A DNA stretch of 17,665 nucleotides from Asterionellopsis glacialis (taxonomy: Eukaryota > Bacillariophyta > Plagiogrammaphyceae > Rhaphoneidales > Asterionellopsidaceae). A model generated the notes under the pieces. That model saw nothing but the letters and a program-made list of their open reading frames with translations. It did not search any database and was not told where the DNA came from. This document shows, piece by piece, positions 1 to 10,000 of this stretch. The position numbers and the translations under genes were made by a program. The stretch is from the NCBI GenBank assembly GCA_014885115.2, contig WKLE02000061.1, forward strand, positions 10,051 through 27,715, read 5' to 3'. How positions within the stretch are numbered: the first letter of the stretch is position 1; each line of letters opens with the position of its first letter.

Positions 1-183
1 GCTCATGTACTGCCTATCACATGAAGCAAACCGGTGAGAATGGATGTCTCCAATATACAGATCGTGGTCTACTAGGTTCGCAAATACTTGTTCGAAGTTA
101 GATGGTTCGCGGAGGAGACCCACAAGCCCTGTCGATGAAATTTTGGCAGAAAATAATCCTCGGGATGTTGCCGATTTGATCAT
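1..183 (-). CDS. Partial N-terminus, possible mitochondrial protein (NDUFA5-like?)
   Basis: An open minus-strand frame starts at an ATG at 183-181 and runs 61 codons to the window edge without a stop. The first 14 or so residues (MIKSATSRGLFSAK) contain basic and hydroxylated residues and no acidic ones, as in a mitochondrial presequence. They are followed by STGLVGLLREP. TGLVGL with a Pro four residues later is the opening signature of the complex I accessory subunit NDUFA5. The residues that follow do not clearly match that family, so an intron may lie here or the resemblance may be chance. The frame lies head-to-tail with PAN3, whose 3' end is about 500 bp upstream. The call rests on one short motif and is weak; the rest of the gene is outside the window. 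Confidence 0.35.
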   Translation of the reverse strand, partial: MIKSATSRGLFSAKISSTGLVGLLREPSNFEQVFANLVDHDLYIGDIHSHRFASCDRQYMS

Positions 184-700
184 TCTTCTCTGCGTAAGTA
201 ACACGTAACTCTCGAGATGGGAAGGGAGAAAAGAAAGCTGACTTTGATATATTCATCCTCTCGGGTCTAGAGAGAGACTATCCATTCTGCTCTAATGCAT
301 CCAAAAATCTCCAGTGTTTAGACACAATAAGATTCAGAACTTTCAAAAACGCTATTTGTACAAGCTCCATATTTAGCGTTCTTTAGTACTCATGACAGTC
401 AGATACAAATGAGAAATTTGAAAGCTATTACATATTATTGATTACTATTCTTTACAATCTTTACATGGAACCCCCCCCCGCCTTACAACACTCAACCATC
501 CATTGACATCACTCATGATGCAGCAGCTCGTGTAGTGCAGTAGACCTCACAAATATCAATATTATTTATAAAAAGCCATTTCCAAAAAGAAAAACATCTG
601 GTGTTCGGTACGAGAACATGCACATTTTTGAATGTGCTTTCTGTTTACCTTTCTTTTTTTAAATCATTATGAAAATATCCATTTTATAGATTTTTCATTC
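184..700. other. Intergenic, upstream of the partial left gene and 3' of PAN3
   Basis: This stretch is AT-rich and I found no coding sequence in it. It should hold the PAN3 3' UTR and the promoter of the partial minus-strand gene. Visible landmarks are a run of nine C at 471-479 and a TATA-like TTTATAAATA on the minus strand near 564-573. Neither can be assigned a function. Confidence 0.5.
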
Positions 701-3013
701 TCAATTTCCACCATGATTGAATCGAGACACAGAACCAGAACATAATTCATTAAAGGCTGTATCTAAACAATGAGCTACATCTGCATAACTTACAACTAAC
801 AGACTTTTTCCATCTCGTGATGCCAAAACAATTTTTTCTTCATCAGCTGCATCCAATTTATTCATACATGTAATGACATGCCCTAAATCCATAATTGGAC
901 GACCTGTCCCATCTGCTTGATGGAATACTATCAATGATATATTTTAAATGAATGGATGAATCCATGAGAAATACCCAAATGATAAAAAAAGACCAGTTTC
1001 AAAATACGGGCTACGAAAGGCCATGATAACACAGAGGAAAAGCATCACAAAGTATCGAATGAGCAACGTACCATAATCCCGGAATAATTTGAGAACGTAA
1101 CAATCTCCGGATTCGCTCCAACGCCGATTCATGGCGAACTCTGGACGTTCATTCACAAATCCAAATTTGAGAAGCAATCGTAAGGCTCTACCAGACTCAT
1201 ATTCTGCAGCAAGCGCTGCATCACTCCGATCTACCATGGTATGTCCAGCATCTAATTCATCAAAGACACGTCCAGCAATAGCAGAACTTACGTCCGCAAT
1301 GGACGGTGGGTTCATGGGGCGTAATATTGACATGACAAGCGCATGAAGTTGACGACTAAAGTTTTGAACCAAATACACATCTAATCGTCCAATGTCACAA
1401 TTACGACGTGTGATTTCATTCCCCGTAGCAAAGGAAAGGATCAAATGTCCAAGATCAATCATATCCTCACGATGCAGTTCCGCCAAACCCTTTCGTGCTT
1501 CAAATTCAAGTGCATCGATTATACCGATACAATTTATCCGTAATCGTAAACGATTCATATCACCATCATTCCAACTCCAATTCGGTGTAGAGCATAAAAT
1601 ATGATTAAGTTGTAAAGTCCGGCATGCCAAATTTGCACCATGCACTGCACGGATGGCAGATGTTAGTTGTGTAATACACGACCAAATCAATGGTTCGGGG
1701 AAGGGCATACCACCACCGGCATTCACATCTAAGAATCGTTCACGTAATGTCCGACAGCCGGGAACATACTCATGTATGAAAAATACAGCACGGTTGGACA
1801 AAAACATTCTGTAGAAACGAACAATCCCTGGATGTTCAACTATAGGTGCTCCAGTTGTTACATTCCGTGCCGTCGTCCAACGTTCTGTGACAGCAGCTGC
1901 AATCTTGTAGGAGACAGACCGAACATTATCAAGACGACGAAGACAATACAAATGCCCATCATCACGACTCATTACCTTAAATATCGATGTCGGATACCCA
2001 AAGGATGACCTACCAGTACTACTACTGCCACCTTTTGTATTGCTACTGCCACCAGAGCCCTTCTTCTTGTTATTCTTACCAGTATTTTCATCCAAGGGAT
2101 AAGGATTCAAAAATGATGGAGGTATGGCTTTATGTCTTGGATCGGAATGATCCATTTCTCTTCTACAATCTAAAGAAATATCACGATAGTATTGCCAAAG
2201 ACTATCTGCCATACCTAATCCATGAATAGATCGTACAGGAGGTGGTGGTGCTGGACCAACTGGTAGTGTTGTTGGCCCTTCCGGTACTATTGCTGCTGCC
2301 TCCTGATGAGATTGCCACTGCTGTAGATCATGCTCTTGTTCATTTAGTGTTCCTGGGAAGCAAGCAGCAGAAGCAAACAAAATAATTCAAAAATGCGAAT
2401 GACATACATGCACAGCAAGTTTGGAGATTGCACAATGTGAGGGAGCGAATGTGATTGAAGTGTCATGTCAAAGGGGGGCAACAAGGACACAGAACGATAG
2501 CATCTGAATTCTTTACTGGAAAAACGTACCGTGAGGAGAAGCTGGCTCATTCCACGATTGTGCATTTTGCGGTTGTTCTGACAAACGCCCGTCCCAAGTA
2601 TTATTTCCTCCAGGAACAAATTCTCGAGCACCAGCACTAGTTGCACTCACAACAGATTCTGGATTCCATTCATTGCGCGGTTGTAGTTGCCATGATTGTG
2701 CTGCATTATCAGGTAATACATTATTGTGATTTCTTCCTGGAGGCGAATGGCGCATTGCTGAAGTTCGTAACACAGGATTACCTCCTCCAAGTTGTGATGG
2801 TGATGTTGGTGACATGGCAACATTGTTATTAAAACTACTAGGTTGAAAGGGTGGTGACGTCGGGTTCGTACCTGGTGAATGGAGAGGAAGTGCACTAATG
2901 CCTGTCACATTGCTGTTAGATGCTGAGGATGCAGTTGTTGTGTAGTTACCGCCAGGTTTCCATTCTTTTGCCTTTGTTGACAACTGCCCTATAGCATCTG
3001 TAAGTTCATCCAT
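701..3013 (-). CDS. PAN3: PAN2-PAN3 deadenylation complex subunit PAN3
   Basis: The coding sequence joins 3013-2530, 2352-1072 and 927-701 on the minus strand and gives 663 residues. PAN3 is the adaptor that brings the PAN2 exonuclease to mRNA poly(A) tails in the cytoplasm. Residues 11-22 (LSTKAKEWKPGG) and 129-134 (AREFVP) look like PAM2 motifs, which bind poly(A)-binding protein. Residues from about 277 to 530 are the PAN3 pseudokinase: the HRD-type loop reads CRTLQLNHIL and lacks the catalytic Asp, and no DFG is visible. The C-terminal knob domain includes LKLFRDYVFHQ, MDLGHVITCLNKLDA-like text and SLLVVSYADV, all typical of PAN3. The join across the last intron restores DYVFHQ exactly. 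An in-frame TAA lies 12 bases upstream of the ATG, so the start is firm. No CCCH zinc finger is seen at the N-terminus. A Lys/Gly/Ser-rich insert precedes the pseudokinase. Confidence 0.94.
928..1071 (-). other. PAN3 intron 2 (144 bp, phase 1)
   Basis: The minus-strand donor is GTACGT after GATTATG; the acceptor is TTGATAG before TATTCCATC. Removing the intron joins G and TA into a Val codon and restores DYVFHQ, which is conserved in PAN3. Reading through instead gives a hydrophobic tail foreign to the family. Confidence 0.93.
2353..2529 (-). other. PAN3 intron 1 (177 bp, phase 1)
   Basis: The donor is GTACGT after CCTCACG; the acceptor is CTTCCCAG, preceded by a pyrimidine-rich tract, before GAACACTAAATG. 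Splicing gives SPHGTLNEQE. Without it, exon 1 meets a stop four codons later. Confidence 0.9.
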
Positions 3014-5496
3014 ACTCTCTATTTATTGATATTTTACGTAAGACATAAAATGTTTTCTTTGTAGTAACTCGTTTTGTATTTCCTCCGGTCGATTTCGTCA
3101 AGCTACGGATAATGGATAAAAAAGATGATCTCTTCTCTGCCTTTTTTATCCCGACCTGTTGTTGATGTTTTGTCGAACAACAAACAGCCTAACTCCTTTC
3201 GTAGTTGACATGCGATTTCAAGATCAGAATATCTGCCTCCCACGCGTGCTCTCGTCACACATTCGTACGATAGGACCTCTACTAATAGAGAGAGTAGAGG
3301 CTTAATGAAGATCACCAGAATTTTCAAGATCGTATGTCCATCAAAAATCAAATGAGCAGTGCACACAGAACACAGAACCCTTTCATTACTGCGTTTTCGT
3401 TTTGGACGGGATAGTGCACAGGATAACCATATATGTCATGTGTACATGGAAATAAACATATTCTGTACCAAAGTAGCTAGTTCGAGACCTACAATTTTGA
3501 AACAGTTTTCTATTCAATTTCTATGATAATTCCAGATTCCTTTCATCTTGCTTACACAAGAAGCGTGTATCAGAAAGACAAGAGGGTTATTCCTACCCGG
3601 TAGTCGATCAAAAGATCTTTTCTACATCTACAATATATATAATTCGTACTTGGTGTAAAAAATTCGTAGAACTACATATGGAGAAAAATAAAGATATCTT
3701 TCTGACTACCCATATCACTCTGGCGAAGGAGAATGTCAACTTTATTCAAAAAGAACGATTTTGAATCAGAAAAATATTAAAATGAACCAGGAAGTCTGCA
3801 GGAGGAGTTGCCTTTTGTAGTGAGACTCCATTGTTACCTATCTCATTCTTACAATATGACCTTGACTTTTATTCAATGCCGAATAAAAAACAAGATCGTC
3901 AAGAAATTTTATACATATTATGAGTGGTACTAATTACATTGTTAGATCAAAACCAAAATCATTTAAACGGTATGGTAACAATTAGAATTGTTGACAAAAT
4001 GTATAGTTTACACTGTATAGTATACAGGAGACGTAGCATGCATTAGCATATTCGCGCAAAGAAAAGATAACTTGATGAGCTAATAGTTAATCCTACCGCA
4101 CGTAAGAAGGCGAAAGAGTTGGAAACCAATTTTCTTCACACTTTTCATTTTAAAAAAATAATGGTGTATCGTCTATGCGGCTACAGCCACCAAAGGGAAC
4201 CACCATAATAAGGACTCAAGAAAGTGTCCGCACTAATCATGAGAATGTAATGTTGAATCCCACGATTACCAAAGTAACAAAATACTCTTTAGTCTTTATT
4301 GTTAAGTTTGCCTCCCTAATAGTAAAACTTGCGAGTAGTACTGAAGGACAGCAAATTTTATCACCATGTACGAGTCGACTGTAAAAAGTAACTACAATAG
4401 TAATGGTGAACGCTTTCTGTTTGCTCAAATGTCATCTTTGATGAAAGTTACTTTGAAAGAAGGAAACGTACAACAACGATTCGATAGAAATGAATTTTAG
4501 GTGATGATGATAAGACCCTATCATTCCGTAAAATGTCTAACTCAAAATTTACTTGTAAAAAGAGTATTCCTCTGTTGTGTTTGTATACAAGAATTTTAGA
4601 TTTCATCTTTCATCGCTGCTTTTGTGTATGCATTAAATTCTTTTTTCAAAAAGATATTTTGAATGTTGCATGAATACTTGGACAATTTACAGATACTCTC
4701 GTAAGCCCCAGTTGTGTCCCTGTTAGGATTCTATATCTTTGCACATGCACTTTCCTTGGAAAACTTTTGAATTTTCTTTGCTGATTTATCAACATTGTGA
4801 ACGCAAAAAAGTTGATGTTCGTCGAAAAAGGTATGGGCGTTGATGGTGTATGTGCCATGACCGAACTCATTAGAGCCCATGGAGTGCTGGTTCTTTTTAA
4901 TGACAATATTTGACATGTTGGAGTTCACTTTATAACTGGCAGTGCCATTGTGACTCCGGGAAATGAACTTTTGTTTTAATTCATGTTGAACAAAGCTACA
5001 CACCCACAAAAAATCACAGGAATTAAAGATGGGATTCCTACCGTCCGTTAGATTTCTCATACTGACTTGCATGAATCGCAAATAACCCCTTTGTATCAAA
5101 ACAAGATACATTCCATCAAGGCGATAGCCAATCGATCACTTTTGTCAAAATTACACAATAATCCGTTGGAAAGCAAAAAGTATATGCATACAGTCACAAG
5201 ACTGAACTATATATTTCATTTGAACCATCACCAAGTCACACAAAAAAGAAAAAAAAAACACAATGTGTATTGTAATGCCAGCACTGATTCTAGTTAGTGC
5301 TTAATGCATATTACTTAGGCTAAAGAATCTGGATCATCAACTTGATAACGTTTCATTCTTTCCAATCTGGAAGGGACAGGTCAGAGAGCCACGATACTAT
5401 TACGGTTGATGTTTTTTTGTTTTGTTTTTGTTTGAGTGTGTATGTTTTTGTAGTATAATAAGTTTTATACAAGTTTCCAGTGTTTTTTTAAAACAC
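3014..5496. other. 2.5-kb AT-rich intergenic region without a convincing gene
   Basis: This holds the PAN3 promoter on its left and the 3' region of the COX1-tail gene on its right. The longest open frame is 126 codons on the minus strand (4731-5111). At this base composition such a frame is expected about once by chance, and no domain is recognisable in it. A palindromic CACGCGTG lies at 3241-3248 and TTCGTACGA at 3262-3270, both 230-260 bp upstream of the PAN3 ATG. I recognise no tRNA, transposon ends or long repeats. Confidence 0.5.
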
Positions 5497-6321
5497 TTAT
5501 GGTTTTTCGATCCTGTTACCAAATTCATCCATGTACACCCATTCTCCAGTCTTTTCATCGACGAATTCAGTCCACTCTGCATTTTGGGGGATAAGTCCTT
5601 CGTACAAGGCAGGATCATTGACCACCCAAGCTTCCTTACCAACAATATCGGTAATCTTTTCTCCTTGAGATTCAAGGACTTCTTCAACTTCAGCACCAGG
5701 CTTCATGTTGAGATGTTCAACCTCTACCATAAGTGGAGGTTCCTCGAACTGATGGAGTGGAGGAGGACTCGACAAGGTCCATTCCAAGGATTCCACAACA
5801 ACAGGAACTACCACATTCTCACCTTCCGTAACGTTAGGTGCAGTAGAGAATGCACGAGCTGTTTTTTTTTTTTTTAAAGGGGGAAACGAAATTAAGAACA
5901 AGAATAATAATGAAATCTCATGAGTCACTTGAATGATTCTGTGTTAAGAATACCATGGTGATGAAGACTTGTTGAATTCAAATGAAAATGTAGTTTCTCG
6001 TGAAAGGTAGCTCCGTAAAATTATTTTTTTGTTGAGGGAGCTTTTTTTTTAGGGTACGTGGATTTTGTACTAGCTAGCTACGGCGTAGGACTACGGAAGG
6101 ACCGTTGTTACGAGGCTCTCCAGCACTGCCGATGCGATGATGCTCTCAATGAGAACTCGAACGCCGATGCCGTCATCGTGTCCTTTCTTTCTATTCTTCA
6201 AAATTAAGTAAAATCAACAACAGTGTCCCAATACCATGTATCTCTCCATAACGTAAGACTTACCACTAGTGGCCCTAAGGACCGCAGGGCGGGCTGCACG
6301 ACGAACAGCAGAGGCAAGCAT
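5497..6321 (-). CDS. Nucleus-encoded C-terminal fragment of cytochrome c oxidase subunit 1
   Basis: Exons 6321-6264 and 5858-5497 on the minus strand join to give 139 residues. Residues 1-27 (MLASAVRRAARPAVLRATS, then ARAFSTAP) form a classic mitochondrial presequence: arginine-rich, no acids, with an R-A-F-S processing context. After about 15 residues comes SLEWTLSSPPPLHQFEEPP (43-61). This matches the soluble tail of mitochondrial COX1, where LEW, PPP, H-x-F and EEP follow the last transmembrane helix. The rest (64-139) is an acidic extension beyond the normal COX1 end, finishing with a WW-like EWTEFVDEKTGEWVYMDE. There is no membrane segment. I infer import into mitochondria and assembly in trans with a shortened COX1 in complex IV. 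A nucleus-encoded COX1 tail is known, from memory, in Acanthamoeba and some other protists. The gene is divergent from TAF5. The presequence and exon join are strong; the COX1 assignment rests on one compact motif. Confidence 0.8.
5859..6263 (-). other. Intron of the COX1-tail gene (405 bp, phase 1)
   Basis: The donor GTAAGT follows ACTAGTG. The acceptor CAG precedes CTCGTGCATTC. The join makes a GCT codon and the presequence reading ATSARAFSTAP. A run of 14 A sits directly before the CAG, with the pyrimidine-rich tract upstream of it. The intron separates the presequence from the COX1-like part, a layout common in organelle-to-nucleus transferred genes. Confidence 0.88.
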
Positions 6322-7065
6322 CTTTTTGCTTGACGATGGTGTGCCGATGCGACGGTCCAAGCGCAGATTCAGAGAGAGCAGAGGTCAAACGTCGTGTTGT
6401 TCTGGCTCGCTCTCTTGGTTGATTCGGAGAGATCGGCGTTGTGAGTTTTAGAAGTGAGTCCTTCAGTAGATTCTACGTATTTCATAGTAAGTAGGAGATA
6501 CCGACCGTATGATAGCGATCCAAACTGACGTATCGTCTACCTGGAAAAAGAGTAGTCTACGTACCGGCATATATCTGCGTTTCGCGTTATTTGCATCCGT
6601 TTGGAGGGGAGAACAGACATCACTTCCTATCGTACGAATTCTACAGCATTATAATTTTGAAAAGGAGTGTATAAAGAGGAAAGGAATGAGGTTATTCGAA
6701 AATGTAGGAGACAGAGCGAGAGGTCTGTGAGGTGAAGGAGGTGGTGTCCTTGCTCAAAGGCGAGTCTCCAAAATTTTTACTAAAAAAAATACAGCTCTCG
6801 GTCTTTTTTTTTATCTTGTCCCAAAGAGGAGCAAATCCGAATCTGCATCTCTAAACCGAGGTGTCGCTTTCGGCACAGAGGGTGGAACGAGAAGTGTTTC
6901 AATCGCAAGTGGCACCAATCACCTCTCGTTGCATAGCATTATTGACATTGTCTAGATAGTAGTTTCGATTGTCGGAAACAAACATCTCTTTTTCAAGTTG
7001 TCTGTCACGACAACTCCAGTAACGTCTACCAAGCCAACATTTTTTAAAGGAGATATTTTGGAAGT
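6322..7065. promoter_or_regulatory. Divergent upstream region of the COX1-tail gene and TAF5
   Basis: The two genes are transcribed away from each other across 744 bp, so both promoters must lie here. The sequence CCTATCGTACGAA at 6626-6638 is the exact reverse complement of 3262-3274 upstream of PAN3. No clear TATA box is visible near either start. Short open frames here overlap no recognisable domain. Confidence 0.55.
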
Positions 7066-10000
7066 ATGACTTCTGATAAGAAACCGTCTTCCGTACAACA
7101 ACCATCATCTTCGTCTGCTCCTCGACAATCTGGTAGTGGAGGGGAAACAAAAAACAATGGTGGACCGTCGTCGTCGACATCGGCGACACAGTCACAAACA
7201 CAATCCTCCAAACAACCGACAGATGGTGGCAATCGAGGAGGAGACAGTACGAATCGATCCCCCAATAACAAAGGTCATTCTTCATCTATGGAACCAACAG
7301 ATGAAATGGTAATGGCTTATTTGAGAAAACAGGGCATGGGAGATGCTGTCTTGAAATTAACTGAAATTTTAAAGGAACGTAATCCTAAATTACATCAACC
7401 ATCGAATCGTGTACAAATGGAACTGGATGAAGCCAATGCACGTAATCAACGGTCACTCTTGGCCCGTGCTACGGGTGGTGGATATGGATATGATGTAGAT
7501 GGTGCACCATCAATTGTACAATGGGGTGTCCCCGATGGACGGATAGATATGGACGATGATGATCAAGACGAAAAAAAGAATGATGGTGATACAGCAACTG
7601 GCAAAACAAAGGAAGGTAGTGACGAAACCAAAAAGAAAAAAACACTCTCTTTGAAGGAACGGATGGGACTTGATGAGGCTAGAGCATACTTAGATAGCTT
7701 TGCAGGATTACAAACATGGATTTTATCACTTCCAGATGATCCAGCATCTTCCATGAAAACACCCAAACCCAACAAGGATGGTGTATCCGCAAGTCAACAG
7801 GTTGGTTCATGCGGGATATCTATTGCATCCGTTGTCAAACATGCTTCAGAAATAACCAAACAACCTGTGTCGAAGGAAGTGGCGGCAAGTGTAGAAGCAT
7901 TAGAACAAGCTGAAAAAGAAATGTCATCATGGATGCCACCTTCTGCCAAACCTGAATTATTGTCGGTAGCCTTTGCACTTCTTGTTCATACCTATTGCGA
8001 GCTATTGGAAGTTGGTATGGAAACCAAAGCCAAACAGTTACTAACTACCTTCCGTCCCATTTACGAGCCATTGTATCATGATGAAATGGCCGATCTTGAC
8101 AAATGTACATCTACGGATGAAATCATCAAATTGAATTCCAACAATTCATCCTACCTTGAATCATTGGCCACTCTCAAGGCTATCATGGTACAGGTGACCA
8201 ATATTCAAACTAAGAAATCATCACTTGTTCAAGAACTTTCCAATAATCCTTCGTCTGGTACCTCATCAAATCAATCAAGGAAAAAGATTGCGGAGTGCGA
8301 TTCAAACATTGCATTGTTACAACAAAAGTACGACGAAACTACCAAACGGGCAGAAACAACATTTGAAAGGACTCAAGATTTGCCATTCTTACGAAGAGCT
8401 CGTGCTATCCGATGGCAACTTACGCTAAGTGCCACCTCGTATGGACTGTTGGCATCATTTTTATCCTCCAAAGAAGTACTCTTACCCATGAGTACTCTGC
8501 TGCAAACTAAATGTGAGATTCATGTAGAACGTCGTGACCCACTACCGTACACTCCATCTTGTATCCTAGATGACGGCAAGTGGGAAGAGAAGAAGAAGGG
8601 CGGCGGAAAGGACGACGTGCGATGGGCAGCTCCAGTGACGCCTAAAGCACGTCTAGAAGAATCAGGAGAAAAGGTAGATGGTCCGGCTATGCTTGCAGAG
8701 GCAGAATTATTACCCTTTCCAAAATGGCATTTGAAGAAAGAATACGATTCCAAAGAAGAAGCTGATGCTGACAAGACAGCTGTAGAATTTAATAGAGCCC
8801 TTTTAGTGAATGGCTTTCGCCGCTTGGAAGCTTTAGAACGTAAACGTGATTATGATTTGGGGCTCCGGCATTTACCCAGTGAAAAAAATAAAACAGAATC
8901 TTCGTCGTCGTCAGCAGCAGCAGATGAAAGTCCTCATATCATGGCAAATCCTTTGGAGCCATCTATCCTTTTATCAACATTATGTTCGTCATCATCTACT
9001 GGATCTGTCGTTGCCAAGACATCATCACGACCGATGAACATAGATGCCTCTGCAATATGGGAAGAATCTGGTGTGGGTATTACATCGGCCAAGATGTGTC
9101 CAGTAGATGGACGTCGTGTTGCTGCAGGTTGTGACGACGCTGCTATTCGCATTTGGTCTGTATTTGGGTCAGAAGCCGACCGTAAGAGTGGTGGTGCTAC
9201 TAGTAATGGCAGTGGGAAGGAATCTAATGAAGTTTCTGAAACGGCCATGGTATTGTTGGGACACAAAAATGGATTCCCCGTCTTTGATGTTGACTGGAAC
9301 CGTGATGGCCGCACATTACTAAGTGCAGGTGGTGATGGGTCGGTCCGTTTGTGGGATACCATGGCAAAGGGCCCCTATGGGAAAGTATCGAAAGATCCCA
9401 AGGGTCAAAAGGCAAAGGAAGCACCACAGGATGCTATCGTACCAGGATTGAGAACCGAAACAAATGAAGATGTGAGTGGTGCAGCCTTAGCTGTTTACAG
9501 AGGTCATATGCCATCTGCACCTGTATGGTCGGTGTCCTTTGCTCCATCGGGATACTACTTTGCATCCGCTGGAGCCGATGGGACTGCTCGATTGTGGACG
9601 ACAGACCGTCCGGCTCCTGTAAGAGTCTTTGCTGGACATATCAGTCCCAGTGTAAACTGCGTCACGTGGCATCCCAACTGCAATTATGTTTTGACTGGTG
9701 CTGATGATAAGACTATCCGGATGTGGGATATATTGAGTGGTAATTGTGTACGTCTATTAGATGGGTGTTCGCAGGGGGTCAATGTTGTCACTGTGTCTCC
9801 ATCTGGCCGGTATGCAGCCGGTGCAGATTACTCGGGTATCATTAGTATTTGGGACTTGGGAAGTGGGCGAAAAGTCAATGAACTTCGTCCACCTCCCCTG
9901 GAGGCTACAACAGCTGGATCGAAACGTAGTGCGTCTGGAACAGTCCGTCTTGCATCTGATCCACGTGCTATCCACTCTTTGTGCTACAGTGCTTGTGGGA

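Noticed and set aside
3103..3366. An 87-codon minus-strand frame upstream of PAN3
   Set aside because: It shows no domain and lies in the expected PAN3 promoter and 5' UTR; the length is unremarkable.
4731..5111. A 126-codon minus-strand open frame, with text such as GSNEFGHGTYTINAHTF
   Set aside because: It has no recognisable domain, overlaps other frames, and its length is expected about once by chance at this composition.
5422..5877. A 151-codon plus-strand frame
   Set aside because: It lies opposite the COX1-tail exon 2 and encodes no known motif; it is the antisense shadow of a real gene.
6269..6730. Two plus-strand frames of 60 and 73 codons in the divergent promoter
   Set aside because: The first is antisense to the presequence exon; the second has no motif.
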